DNA of 49,191 nucleotides. It comes from Bradyrhizobium sp. GTDB taxonomy: Bacteria > Pseudomonadota > Alphaproteobacteria > Rhizobiales > Xanthobacteraceae. Each line of letters begins with the position of its first letter. Within the stretch, counting starts at the first letter, position 1. The notes under the pieces are model-generated. The model made no database searches and was not told the origin of the DNA. It saw only the letters and a program-made list of their open reading frames with translations. Positions 1 through 8,536 of the stretch are shown here, one piece after another. The translations under genes and the position numbers were made by a program. Where the stretch lies: assembly GCF_027307225.1 (NCBI RefSeq), contig NZ_DAHUXJ010000070.1, positions 1-49,191 of the forward strand. The letters are read 5' to 3'.

Positions 1-592
1 CCACCATCCCCGGCGCAACGCATCAGCGTTGTCGCCGAGTTGATATCAGCGTCGAGATATCAGAACCACGCGGCTTCGCCGTCCGCGTCCCACGCGCTTC
101 GTCCTTGCGCATGTCCGCGTCCATCGCAGCCCGCACCCAACGTTCGTGACGATCGCGAAGCGCCCCTCCTGGAGGAGCGCGGGCCGGGGCGAACTGGTGC
201 CAGTGATTTGCCCGACGGCACAAGTGGAATTTTGGCCGAGCCCTTCGCAGTCGATTCTGAACCCCACCTTACGACGCGCGCTTGATCGCGCCTTGCAGCG
301 AGCCAGCGTCCGAAGCCGGGCAGCGCGAAGATTTTCAGAATCCGAGAAGAAGTTTTCACGCTTTGAAAAAAATCTCGCCACATCTTTTGTGCGCCGCGGG
401 GTCATGTCGGCGTCATCTGTTGTGCATCGCGGCGCTGATCGACTGATCAATTGAGCTTGACCGCTTGCGCAACGCCTTTTGCTTGAACTCGGCGAATACC
501 GCGCTATCAGAAGGTGCGGTCCGTGAAGGCAGCCATTTGCTGCTCGTAGAACTGCCAGCGGCCCGCCGAGGGAAACGCAAAGGAAAAAATAA
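1..592. other. Leading intergenic stretch with no convincing gene
   Basis: Several short overlapping reading frames exist on both strands, but none has a recognisable protein or a good ribosome binding site. At 41-62 there is an inverted repeat, TGATATC / GATATCA with an 8-nt spacer. The minus-strand translation over roughly 40-130 reads RKDEARGTRTAKP followed by GSDISTL. I recall similar wording from recurrent low-quality hypothetical proteins of Bradyrhizobium genomes, so this may be part of a dispersed non-coding repeat. That recollection is unverified. The 3' part should hold the promoter of the gene at 593. Confidence 0.4.
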
Positions 593-1663
593 ATGCCTTC
601 CTACCATATCCTCCTCATGGGCGCGTCCTATGGATCGCTGCTCGCATCCAAGCTGTTGTTCGGCGGCCATTCCATTCATCTCGTCTGCCTGCCGGCAGAA
701 GCCGATCTGATCAATGCCGAAGGTTTCAAGGTGACGCTGCCGATCCGCGGCCGCAAGGATCCCGTGCTGCTGGAATCGCGCAAGCTGCCGGGCAAGGTGA
801 CGGCTGGCCCTGCGGCCGGTGTCGATCCGTCAAAGTACGATCTGGTCGGACTATGCATGCAGGAGCCGCAATATCGCTCCGACGGCGTGCGCCAGCTGCT
901 GGATGCGGTCGGAAAATCGGGCGTGCCCTGCATGTCGATCATGAACATGCCGCCGCTCGCCTATATCAGGCGAATTCCCGGCCTGGACTACAAGGCGCTG
1001 GAGCCGGCCTATACCGATCCGCGCGTTTGGGATTCCGTCAGCCCGCACAAGATCACGTTGAACAGCCCCGATCCGCAGGCCATCCGTCCGCCGGACGGCA
1101 AGGCCAACGAGTTGTTGGTGACGCTGCCGACGAATTTCAAATGCGCGAGGTTCGAGGACGACAAGGACACGCAGATCATCCGCAACCTCGAAAAGGATGT
1201 CGCCGCGGCGCGCGTGAAGGTATCGGGCGAGGAGATCGAACTGCCGGTCAAGCTGAAGGCCTACGATTCGATCTGGGTACCGCTCGCGAAATGGTCGATG
1301 CTGCTCGCGGGCAACTACCGCTGCATCACCAAAGATGGCATGCGGACGGCGCAGGAAGCGGTGCATTCGAACATCGAGGAATCGCGATCGGTCTACAATT
1401 TCGTGTTCGACCTCTGCGTGAAATTAGGGGCCAATCCGGCCGACCTTGTCCCGTTCGAAAAGTACGCGGCTGCGGCGCAGAGCCTGTCGCGTCCGGCCTC
1501 TGCCGCGCGCGCGTTGCAGAACGGCGCGCCGAACATCGAACGCGCCGACAAGCTGGTGCAGCTCATCGCGCTTCAGAAGGGCTTGCGGCATCCGGCGATC
1601 GATGCGCAGGTCGCGCTCGTCGATCAGCGTCTTGAGGCCAACAGAAAAAAGGCTGCGGCTTAG
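593..1663 (+). CDS. Ketopantoate-reductase-like NAD(P)-binding protein
   Basis: This 356-aa protein begins with a Rossmann-type segment (HILLMGASYGSLLASKLLFG, residues 4-23) in which GASYGS takes the place of the GxGxxG loop of ketopantoate reductases (ApbA/PanE). An alpha-helical C-terminal half follows, as in that family. At 356 residues it is longer than a typical PanE (about 300), and no pantothenate gene is nearby, so a role in pantothenate synthesis is not implied. It may be a specialised dehydrogenase of the same fold. The start is ATG 593, with AAAGGA 8 nt upstream. The gene stands alone and ends just before a strong terminator. Confidence 0.7.
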   Translation: MPSYHILLMGASYGSLLASKLLFGGHSIHLVCLPAEADLINAEGFKVTLPIRGRKDPVLLESRKLPGKVTAGPAAGVDPSKYDLVGLCMQEPQYRSDGVRQLLDAVGKSGVPCMSIMNMPPLAYIRRIPGLDYKALEPAYTDPRVWDSVSPHKITLNSPDPQAIRPPDGKANELLVTLPTNFKCARFEDDKDTQIIRNLEKDVAAARVKVSGEEIELPVKLKAYDSIWVPLAKWSMLLAGNYRCITKDGMRTAQEAVHSNIEESRSVYNFVFDLCVKLGANPADLVPFEKYAAAAQSLSRPASAARALQNGAPNIERADKLVQLIALQKGLRHPAIDAQVALVDQRLEANRKKAAA

Positions 1664-1690
1664 CGTAAGGCCGCTTTGGATTAGACAAAT

Positions 1691-1713
1691 GGGCGCCATG
1701 TGCGCCCGTTTTT
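1691..1713 (+). terminator. Rho-independent terminator after the 593-1663 gene
   Basis: GGGCGC / GCGCCC stem with a 5-nt loop (CATGT), followed by GTTTTT. It lies 28 bp after the stop codon. Confidence 0.8.
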
Positions 1714-1826
1714 GCAAATGTGGCTAGATCCCTCGCTTGTGGCCGCGCTCGCCTTGATCGCGAGCGGAATTGCATTCGGAATTGTCAGTGACCGTCATCT
1801 CGGCGCAGCCAGGGCGGGCACCCGAA

Positions 1827-1859
1827 AATAAACAAGGGCCACCAAGAAGGCGGCCCTTG
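1827..1859 (-). terminator. Terminator of the 54-aa gene
   Basis: Read on the minus strand, CAAGGGCC and GGCCCTTG form an 8-bp stem with an 11-nt loop, followed by TTTATTTT. It lies 34 bp beyond the stop codon of the minus-strand small gene, so it fits that gene. Confidence 0.7.
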
Positions 1860-1893
1860 CCAATTCACCTTCGGCGCAGATGCCGCGTGACGG

Positions 1894-2058
1894 TTACATC
1901 AAGCCCCAGCCGGCGCTGAGATCGACGCCGAGCGTCATCACGCAAAGCGACGCCATCAATCCAAAGCAGGTAAAGAGAGCGATCGTCTTCGCCGACCGCT
2001 CGCCGGCCTGTTTGACGGATTCAACGCGGATAACGGATGCGATAGCAAGATTAGTCAT
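1894..2058 (-). CDS. 54-aa predicted membrane peptide
   Basis: The open frame extends further upstream, but the best start is ATG at 2058 (MTNLAIASVI), preceded on the minus strand by the purine-rich site AGGGGTGG at about 6 nt. The product is a short basic N-terminal part, KTIALFTCFG, then a hydrophobic stretch to about residue 44, and a short tail ending WGLM. This suggests a single membrane-spanning peptide. It has its own terminator and is followed upstream by the CTAG hairpin array. I recognise no family. The good ribosome site and terminator support a real gene. Confidence 0.6.
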   Translation of the reverse strand: MTNLAIASVIRVESVKQAGERSAKTIALFTCFGLMASLCVMTLGVDLSAGWGLM

Positions 2059-2207
2059 GATAGCCACCCCTGATTTTTTGTTTTCGAATGGGGCGACCGT
2101 AGCGGGACAATGTTTACAGGCGATTGTCGGCAATCGCCTGATACCGCCATTTTGGTTCCATCGTTATCAATTCGGAAAAATTGCCCCAATGCGCAACGCC
2201 ACCGGCG

Positions 2208-2286
2208 CTAGTGGAGTGGATTTGACATTCGCTACCCTTCGAGCCGCAAATTCCGAAAGCGAATGTCAAATCCAAAACTCCACTAG
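2208..2286. repeat. CTAG-bounded imperfect hairpin, class A
   Basis: The left arm reads CTAGTGGAG then TGGATTTGACATTCGC. The right arm, reverse-complemented, is the same but carries 3 extra bases about 9 nt from the CTAG. The element is 79 bp with CTAG at both ends and a loop of about 27 nt. It is linked by a 13-nt A/T-rich spacer to the next hairpin (2300-2375). The same A-linker-B pair occurs inverted at 25043-25209. Confidence 0.85.
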
Positions 2287-2299
2287 GAGATTGAATTTG

Positions 2300-2375
2300 C
2301 TAGCGGTCCTTTGATTCTAACATTCGCAAATATGCCCGCTGCGAAGGGATGCGAATGTTAGAATCGGACCACTAG
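2300..2375. repeat. CTAG-bounded imperfect hairpin, class B
   Basis: Arms read CTAG(C/T)GGTCC then GATTCTAACATTCGC, with a 3-nt insertion in the left arm only. The loop contains CCGCTGCGAAGGGAT, which recurs in the copies at 25043, 47669 and 48175. Its right-hand CTAG (2372-2375) is also the left-hand CTAG of the next hairpin. Confidence 0.85.
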
Positions 2376-2447
2376 TGCCCACTTTCCGAAGTTCGTGCTC
2401 CATCGCAGCACCCACCTTCACGAACTTCGGAAAGTCATGGGCACTAG
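2372..2447. repeat. CTAG-bounded imperfect hairpin, class C
   Basis: Arms read CTAGTGCCCA then CTTTCCGAAGTTCGTG, with a 3-nt insertion (TGA on the arm-sense strand) in the right arm only. The layout matches classes A and B but the arm sequence differs. It is separated from hairpin D by a 14-nt linker. Confidence 0.8.
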
Positions 2448-2461
2448 CCAACTTATTGATT

Positions 2462-2540
2462 CTAGTACCGCTTTATCGATCTGAAGTCCCTGATCGAATT
2501 CGCCGCTTGTGGTGCAGGGACTTCAGATCGGCGGTACTAG
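2462..2540. repeat. CTAG-bounded imperfect hairpin, class D
   Basis: Arms read CTAGTACCGC then CGATCTGAAGTCCCTG, with a 5-nt insertion in the left arm only. C and D together repeat the hairpin-linker-hairpin layout of A and B, so the array is two such pairs sharing one CTAG. The array ends about 105 bp before the chemoreceptor start. Confidence 0.8.
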
Positions 2541-2645
2541 GCATGTCCGCTGCGGTATCTGGATCAGCATCTTAGCGAAATCTTAGGACGGCAGTGGTTA
2601 AGAAACTTTTGATCACGATCCGGAAGATTACTGGGGGATACTTTC

Positions 2646-4325
2646 GTGCTTGCCCGATTTTCAATCAGCGCCAAACTTTTTGCGATTGTCGTCTTTCTGT
2701 CCCTGGTGATTACCGCCGTCGGCGGCTTTGCCTTCCTGCAGATGCGTGCGATCGACGCCTCCGCTCAGGAGATCCAGGCGCATTGGCTGCCGAGCGTCCG
2801 CTGGATCAGCGAGATGCGGGTACAGTCGGCGCGGTTTCGCGGCGTGCTGCGCGACCACCTTACCGTTACCGATGCAGAGCGCGCCGATGTCGACAAAAAT
2901 CTTTATGCCCGCAAGGCCGATTTTGAAAAGGCTGCGAAGGCCTATCGCCAGCTGATCGCGTCCCCCACCGAGCGCGAGCTCGCCGAGCAGCTCGATGGGA
3001 ACTGGAAGGAATTCATCGCGGCGTCCGAAGAGGTGCGATCGGACGCCATGAAGGGCGACCTTGCTACCGCCAAGCAGATCAATGCCAAGAAGGTGGTCCC
3101 GGTCGGCCGCGCGATGGACAAGACGCTCGCCGGCCTTGTGGACTTCAACGACAAGGGTGCCAAGGCGGCCGGTCAGAGCGCGGAGGCGACTTATTTGCAC
3201 GCCATCTACCTGATGAGCGTCATCCTGTTCGGCGCCCTGGTCCTGGGCATTGGTGCTGCGGTCTTCATGTCGCAGGATATTCGCCGCGGTATCAACTCGA
3301 TCTTGAACCCAATGAGCCGGCTGGTCGACGGCGAGTTGGCGGTCGAGATTCCCCATCAGGGAGAAACGACCGAAGTCGGCCGCATCGCGACCGCGTTGCA
3401 GGCTTTCAAGGAAGCGCTCATCGCCAAGAAGGCCTCGGACGAGGCAGCCAATGCGGAGAAGACTGTCAATCTGTCGCGCGCTCAGCGCATCAGCACCGCC
3501 ACGGTGAATTTCGAGGCGATGATCGGCGAAATGGCAGGTTCGCTGGCATCGTCGTCGACGGCGCTCGAAGCCTCCGCCACGACGCTTACCTCGACCGCGG
3601 ACCATGCGCAGGAACTCGCGACGAAGGTGGCGGGCGCATCGGAAGAGGCCTCGACCAATGTGCAGTCGGTCGCCTCGGCAACCGAAGAACTGAGCTCGTC
3701 CGTCAATGAAATCAGCCGACAGGTTCAGGAGTCCGCCAGGATGGCGATGGCCGCCGTCGATGAGGCGAACAAGACCAACGACCGCGTCGAGGAATTGGCG
3801 AAGGCGGCATCCCGCATCGGCGACGTGGTCGAATTGATCAATGCCATTGCAGGCCAGACCAACCTGCTGGCCCTGAACGCCACCATCGAAGCGGCGCGAG
3901 CCGGCGAAGCAGGGCGCGGCTTTGCCGTCGTTGCTTCCGAGGTCAAGGCGCTGGCGGGGCAGACCGCGAAGGCCACCAGCGAGATCGGTCAGCAGATCGT
4001 CGGCATCCAGTCGGCAACGCAGGACTCGGTCAGCGCGATCAGGGGGATCAGCGGAACGATCGAGAAGCTGTCGGAAATATCCTCCGCCATCGCGGCCGCC
4101 GTGGAAGAGCAGGGCGCTGCGACGCAGGAGATCTCCCGCAACGTGCAGCAGGCCGCCCGCGGTACGCACGAGGTCTCTTCGCATGTGACCGACGTGCAGC
4201 GCGGGGCCAGTGAAACCGGCGCTGCCTCCTCGCAGGTCCTGTCTGCGGCGAAGTCGGTCGCCAGCGAAAGCGTTCGCCTGAAAACCCAGGTCGAGGGCTT
4301 CCTGGAGGCCGTACGCGCGGCCTAA
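2646..4325 (+). CDS. Methyl-accepting chemotaxis protein
   Basis: A 559-aa transmembrane chemoreceptor. TM1 is at about residues 10-30 and TM2 at about 188-212. They bracket a periplasmic domain of about 155 residues with heptad-like helices, resembling the four-helix-bundle MCP ligand domain. A HAMP segment follows (about 212-265). The cytoplasmic signalling hairpin has the conserved tip [20 protein letters not shown] (about 398-417), which binds CheA and CheW. No NWETF-type CheR tether is visible at the C-terminus (GFLEAVRAA). The start is GTG 2646; the preceding GGGGGATA-type stretch serves as ribosome site. No che genes are nearby. The ligand cannot be inferred. Confidence 0.92.
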   Translation: MLARFSISAKLFAIVVFLSLVITAVGGFAFLQMRAIDASAQEIQAHWLPSVRWISEMRVQSARFRGVLRDHLTVTDAERADVDKNLYARKADFEKAAKAYRQLIASPTERELAEQLDGNWKEFIAASEEVRSDAMKGDLATAKQINAKKVVPVGRAMDKTLAGLVDFNDKGAKAAGQSAEATYLHAIYLMSVILFGALVLGIGAAVFMSQDIRRGINSILNPMSRLVDGELAVEIPHQGETTEVGRIATALQAFKEALIAKKASDEAANAEKTVNLSRAQRISTATVNFEAMIGEMAGSLASSSTALEASATTLTSTADHAQELATKVAGASEEASTNVQSVASATEELSSSVNEISRQVQESARMAMAAVDEANKTNDRVEELAKAASRIGDVVELINAIAGQTNLLALNATIEAARAGEAGRGFAVVASEVKALAGQTAKATSEIGQQIVGIQSATQDSVSAIRGISGTIEKLSEISSAIAAAVEEQGAATQEISRNVQQAARGTHEVSSHVTDVQRGASETGAASSQVLSAAKSVASESVRLKTQVEGFLEAVRAA

Positions 4326-4355
4326 TCGGACGTCGTCGGACGGCGGCCGGGATGA

Positions 4356-4380
4356 GCAGGCCGGCATACGGCCTGCGGCG
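4356..4380 (+). terminator. Hairpin after the chemoreceptor gene
   Basis: GCAGGCCG / CGGCCTGC perfect 8-bp stem with a 5-nt loop, 30 bp after the stop. It lacks a clear T-run, so termination is probable rather than certain. Confidence 0.45.
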
Positions 4381-4563
4381 CGTTCTTGTCTCACCTCATT
4401 TCGAGTTGATCATTTCTTGGGTTGATCGCTTGGCATGGCAGCCGCAGCATGCCGAAAGAGCTTTGGCGTCCGCCACCAATTGATGAGTGCCGCGGCATAT
4501 GATGTCCGCTAACATGGCCTTCCAATCAACAAAAACAGCGGTTCGCCGCGGGGAGAGAGTCGG

Positions 4564-5634
4564 ATGGGTAAGCGGAATTGGTCGCGTCGCGCGGTGCTTG
4601 GCGCCTCCGCGGGGTCGATGGCGGGAATGCTGTTCGCCGAGCCCCTGAAAGCCGCGGCTGCTATTGCGCCTTCCGCCGTGACCCCCGAACTGATCGAGGC
4701 TGCGCGCAAGGAGGGCAAGGTCTCCTATTATGCGGCGATCGAGCTTGGCGTGGCCGAGCGGCTCGGCAAACTGTTCGAGGCGAAATATCCGGGCATCTCC
4801 GTCCACGTCGAGCGCTCCGGCGCCGAGCGCATCTATCAGCGCATCGCGCAGGAAAACGACAGCGGCATCCATGCGGTCGATGTCGCCAACTCCACCGACG
4901 TCTCGCACTATCTCGACTGGAACAAGAACGGCTGGCTCACGCCATACCTGCCGGAAGATGTGGTGAAACATTACCCCGCCGACCAGTACAATCCGGAAGG
5001 CCTGTGGGCCACTTCATGCGCGTGGTTCGAGGTGATTGGTTACAACACCAACCTGGTCAAGCCGGAAGATGCGCCGAAGAGCTATGCCGATCTGCTCGAT
5101 CCGAAATGGCAGGGCAAGCTCGTCAAGGGCCACCCAAGCTACAGCGGCGCGATTCTGACAACGACGTTCGTGCTCTCGCACGCGCTTGGCTGGTCGTATC
5201 TGGAAAAGCTGGCGCAGCAGAAGGTGATGCAGGTGCAATCGGCCGGCGATCCGCCGAAGAAGATAATGCTTGGTGAACGTGCTGTGATGGCTGACGGTAA
5301 CGACTACAATCTCGCCGTGTTCAAGAGCCAGGGCAAGCCGGTCGAGGCGGTCTATGCGACGGAAGGCTCGCCGCTGATCATCGTGCCGAGCGGCGTGTTC
5401 AAGGCCGCGCCCAATCCGAATGCAGCGCGGCTGTTCCAGAGCTTCTTCTTCAGCGCGGAAGCCCAGCAAATGCTGGTCAACGAGTTCGCCCATCGCTCTT
5501 TCCATGCCGAAGTGAAGCCGCGAGCGGGGCAGAAGCCGATGTCGGAAATCAAGATGCTCAAATCCGATCCCGCCCGGGTGCAGGCGGAGAGCGAAGAACT
5601 GAAGGCGCATTACGCGAAAGTGTTCAGGGTTTAG
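4564..5634 (+). CDS. ABC transporter substrate-binding protein, iron-type, Tat signal
   Basis: A 356-aa periplasmic binding protein of the extracellular solute-binding class that includes Fe(3+) and related binders. The N-terminus has a twin-arginine motif (SRRAVLG, residues 8-14), a hydrophobic stretch and an Ala-rich cleavage region near residue 32. Residues from TPELIEAARKEGKVSYYAAI onward give the usual start of the mature domain. Family members bind ferric iron or small organic ligands. The ligand here is not evident. No permease or ATPase gene is adjacent, so it must work with transporter parts elsewhere or be an orphan. The start at ATG 4564 follows GGGGAGAGAG. Confidence 0.82.
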   Translation: MGKRNWSRRAVLGASAGSMAGMLFAEPLKAAAAIAPSAVTPELIEAARKEGKVSYYAAIELGVAERLGKLFEAKYPGISVHVERSGAERIYQRIAQENDSGIHAVDVANSTDVSHYLDWNKNGWLTPYLPEDVVKHYPADQYNPEGLWATSCAWFEVIGYNTNLVKPEDAPKSYADLLDPKWQGKLVKGHPSYSGAILTTTFVLSHALGWSYLEKLAQQKVMQVQSAGDPPKKIMLGERAVMADGNDYNLAVFKSQGKPVEAVYATEGSPLIIVPSGVFKAAPNPNAARLFQSFFFSAEAQQMLVNEFAHRSFHAEVKPRAGQKPMSEIKMLKSDPARVQAESEELKAHYAKVFRV

Positions 5635-5922
5635 AGCGGCCCGCGCCGTCGCTGATGGCAGCGCGACCGGCAAGACGTGCGTGCCCGAATGGCCCGGTCG
5701 AGGACCTCCTCGGCGCCGTGCCTGCCGCCCAACCGCCTATCCGGGAGACTACGGAGGATCGCTGCGAAGCGCCGGATCCAGTAATTGCAATCGTCATCTG
5801 TCCGAGCGCAATTTGCTAACCATCCGGCGCAATAGCGGCTTCGCGCCGGGAGGCCCGGCAACTATTCGCAAACACGGCACCGCTTACGCTCGGCAAATCA
5901 AGAAGGAGATGAAGAGCGGGAT
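5635..5922. other. Intergenic region with a long-range hairpin
   Basis: No gene seen. GCGCCGGAT (5769-5777) can pair with ATCCGGCGC (5822-5830) around a 44-nt A/T-richer loop. It may belong to the leader or promoter region of the GGDEF-EAL gene, but no promoter motif is clear. Confidence 0.35.
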
Positions 5923-7494
5923 ATGCCCAGACTGCGGCCGAATGCGCCGATGGCCTTCGAGGTCATCGCCAGGGAACCGAATGCCGGCGCCAGCGGCGAA
6001 GCTTCCGCGCTTTCGGGAATCGGTTCGGAAATAGAGCACCTGCGCGGCGTCATTGCGCGGTTGATGCACACGACCGCCCACGACCCGCTGACCGGGCTTC
6101 CGACCCGCAGCGCGTTGCTCGAGCAGCTCGAGCAGGAACTCAAGCGTGACGCTTCCGACGGCGCCGAAATCGCGGTCCTGTTCGTCGACCTCGACAATTT
6201 CAAACTCGTGAATGACTCGCTCGGCCACGGCAGCGGCGATGCCGTGCTGTGCGAAATGGCGAGCCGCATCATTGACTGCATGGGATCGGAAGATATCGCA
6301 AGCCGGTTCGGCGGCGATGAGATGGTGATCCTGCATTCGCATGCCAGCGAGCATTCCGGCGTCGCTTTGGGTAATCGCATCCTTGCGGCGTTCGTCGATC
6401 CGATTGTCGTTTCCGGCAAGGAAGTGGTGGTGTCGGCGAGCGTCGGCGTTGCACGATGCAAGCCCGGCACGAAATCCGCCGAGCAATTATTGCGCGAGGC
6501 GGACACCGCACTCTATGCGGCGAAGGACCGCGGCCGGGCGCGGCTGGAGCAGTTCAACGACGAACTGCACGCACGCGCCGAGAAGCGCATGCAGATCGAG
6601 TCCGATTTGCGCGCGGCGCTTCGCCAATCGCAACTGTTTGTGGAATATCAGCCGCAGGTTCGCCTGAAGGACGGCTGCGTGGTCGGCGTCGAAGCGCTGG
6701 TCCGCTGGCGCCATCCGGAGCGCGGCATCATTCCGCCCGGCGACTTCATTCCGGTCGCTGAAGACTGTGGGCTGATCGTCAGAATTGGGCGAGAGGTGCT
6801 GTGGAATTCCTGCCGCCAGCTTGCCGAGTGGACGAAGCTGGTACCGGGAAGGCCATTGGCAATGACCGTCAACGTTTCGCCGCGCCAGGTCGCGGAACCC
6901 GGCTTCATCGCCGAAATCCGCGAGGTGCTGGCAGAAACCGGTATCGATCCAGCTTCGCTGTGCCTCGAGGTCACCGAAAGCGTGATGATGAGCGCAAGGC
7001 AGGAGGTAATGGGGCAGCTTGACGAAATCAGGCAGCTCGGAGTCTTCATCGCGATCGACGATTTCGGCACCGAACACTCGTCGTTGTCGCGGCTGCGCGA
7101 CATGCCGGCGGAGGTGCTGAAGATCGACCGCAGCTTCATCGACGGCCTCTCCAGCGAACCCGGCGATACCGCGATCGTGTCCTCGATCCTCAGCCTGGCC
7201 TACGCCATGGGCAAGCATACGATTGCGGAAGGCGTCGAAAAGCGCGAGCAGGCGGCGATGCTGCTGCGCATGGGTTGCGAAGTCGCGCAGGGCTACTTCT
7301 TCTCGCGACCCGTGGCGGCCGAACAGATCGCGCCGATGCTGACGCGGTCACTCTGGCAACCGCGTTCCGCGCTGGAGCTGCACGGCACGCATCTCACCGA
7401 GGGGCCGGTACGGCGCGGCCATCGTTACTTCATCGACGAGTTCCTCGAGCACATCGGCGCCCCCATGGGGAGCAAGGTCGCGGGTCCGTTATGA
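5923..7494 (+). CDS. GGDEF-EAL cyclic-di-GMP enzyme
   Basis: 523 aa, predicted cytosolic. A short N-terminal helix precedes a GGDEF domain (about 48-212) whose signature is GGDEM at 130-134 rather than GGDEF/GGEEF. No RxxD inhibitory site is visible just upstream. The EAL domain (about 222-480) keeps EAL (258-260), NVSPRQ, DDFGT (380-384), KIDRSFIDGL and the AEGVE motif, so phosphodiesterase activity is likely. The usual GYSSL after DDFGT is EHSSL here. The diguanylate cyclase half may be weak or regulatory. There is no sensory domain in the protein itself; the next gene overlaps by 4 nt (ATGA) and encodes a membrane protein that could supply the input. Confidence 0.9.
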   Translation: MPRLRPNAPMAFEVIAREPNAGASGEASALSGIGSEIEHLRGVIARLMHTTAHDPLTGLPTRSALLEQLEQELKRDASDGAEIAVLFVDLDNFKLVNDSLGHGSGDAVLCEMASRIIDCMGSEDIASRFGGDEMVILHSHASEHSGVALGNRILAAFVDPIVVSGKEVVVSASVGVARCKPGTKSAEQLLREADTALYAAKDRGRARLEQFNDELHARAEKRMQIESDLRAALRQSQLFVEYQPQVRLKDGCVVGVEALVRWRHPERGIIPPGDFIPVAEDCGLIVRIGREVLWNSCRQLAEWTKLVPGRPLAMTVNVSPRQVAEPGFIAEIREVLAETGIDPASLCLEVTESVMMSARQEVMGQLDEIRQLGVFIAIDDFGTEHSSLSRLRDMPAEVLKIDRSFIDGLSSEPGDTAIVSSILSLAYAMGKHTIAEGVEKREQAAMLLRMGCEVAQGYFFSRPVAAEQIAPMLTRSLWQPRSALELHGTHLTEGPVRRGHRYFIDEFLEHIGAPMGSKVAGPL

Positions 7495-8321
7495 TCTCCC
7501 TCTTCATCGGCATCAGCAATCTGGCGATCGGGCTGGCCTATGCTGGCCTTGGTGTGATCGGCGCGTGGGAAACCATCAGCCTGCATCGTTACCGCGGCTG
7601 GTCCCGCTTTGGCATCGGCTTCGTATTGATGGCTGCAAGCTGCGGTCCGCATCATTTGGTGCATGGCTGGCACGTGCTTCAGGGCGAGACCGTTTCCTGG
7701 CAGATGCTGGCCGTGACCGTGATCGGGCTGCCGGCCGGACTGATCTTCGTCGGGCTGCGCTTGGAACGGATGGTGGGCGGGCAGGGCGAGCGCGTGGTCG
7801 CGGCCTCGGCGGACCGGGCGGCGATGCTGGCGACCGCCATGACATTGGTGACCGGTTTGCTGGCCGCGGGAGTGCTGGCGCAGCCGGCCGCCGACCTGTT
7901 CCAGGTCCTCTGCACGTCGGCCGGTCTCGTCGCGAAACCCATCGATGCGGCGGTCGACTTCATGTCGGTCACCTTCGTCGCGAACCTGTTCGTGACGATC
8001 GCCTACGGCATGGTCGGCTGGTATCTGGCGGATTGCCAGGTGCGCCGTTATCTCGCCAACGGCTTCTGGTCGCTGTCGGGTGTGGCGCTGGCGGGCGTGT
8101 TCTTCACCTGCGCCCAGATGCATCTCATCGACGCCACGACCCATGACGACGGTCTGTTGCTTATCTTTGACCTGATCGGCATTCCCGCCTCGATCTATTT
8201 CCTGTGGGTCGTCAAGCTCGTCCACAACGATTCCGTGATGGACTGGAATCGGCGTCCGCTCGTCGGCGCCGCCGCAGCTCCAACGCGTCCATCACCGTGG
8301 AGCGAGAGCCCGCAGCGCTAA
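7491..8321 (+). CDS. Multi-TM membrane protein coupled to the GGDEF-EAL gene
   Basis: 276 aa starting at ATG 7491 inside the ATGA overlap with the preceding stop; the frame is open further upstream but that part is inside the GGDEF-EAL gene. I count about seven hydrophobic segments. TM2 carries a histidine cluster (CGPHHLVHGWH, residues 51-61) and a late segment has CAQMHLIDATTHD. Membrane His clusters of this sort occur in MHYT-like and related sensors that bind metal or haem. I cannot assign a named family. The overlap implies translational coupling, and I infer that it senses a signal for the cyclic-di-GMP enzyme. Ends before a bidirectional terminator. Confidence 0.75.
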   Translation: MISLFIGISNLAIGLAYAGLGVIGAWETISLHRYRGWSRFGIGFVLMAASCGPHHLVHGWHVLQGETVSWQMLAVTVIGLPAGLIFVGLRLERMVGGQGERVVAASADRAAMLATAMTLVTGLLAAGVLAQPAADLFQVLCTSAGLVAKPIDAAVDFMSVTFVANLFVTIAYGMVGWYLADCQVRRYLANGFWSLSGVALAGVFFTCAQMHLIDATTHDDGLLLIFDLIGIPASIYFLWVVKLVHNDSVMDWNRRPLVGAAAAPTRPSPWSESPQR

Positions 8322-8379
8322 AAAAGCAAAATCCGGTGGGCCGCGGGCTCCCTTGATGCACGGTCAATTTGCGGCCAGC

Positions 8380-8414
8380 AAAAAAAGGGAGCGCTTGGCG
8401 CGCCCTTCGTTTTT
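8380..8414. terminator. Terminator after the GGDEF-EAL operon
   Basis: AAAAAA then AGGGAGCGC / GCGCGCCCT stem with a TTG-type loop, then TCGTTTTT. A-run and T-run on the two sides would allow termination from either direction. Confidence 0.75.
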
Positions 8415-8536
8415 CACGGCGCAGCGCGGCGCATCGCAAGTAAAGCGTTAGTTCTTGACCGGAAACTTGACGGCGTGAAGAATTGGCGGGGTTCAGGACT
8501 GCCGCCCAAAGGCTGGCATGAAATGTTGAGGCTGGC

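Noticed and set aside
2208..2540. CRISPR array or integron attC array
   Set aside because: The units are palindromes with unlike arms and no constant repeat/spacer alternation, no cas genes; attC-like RYYYAAC core sites are absent and no integrase is nearby.
2661..4394. 577-codon open frame antisense to the chemoreceptor
   Set aside because: Shadow of the MCP gene; low-complexity Arg/Gly/Asp composition and no start signal.
4564..5634. Complete iron ABC transporter operon
   Set aside because: Only the binding protein is present. The following gene is a GGDEF-EAL protein with a 288-bp gap, so no permease or ATPase can be claimed.
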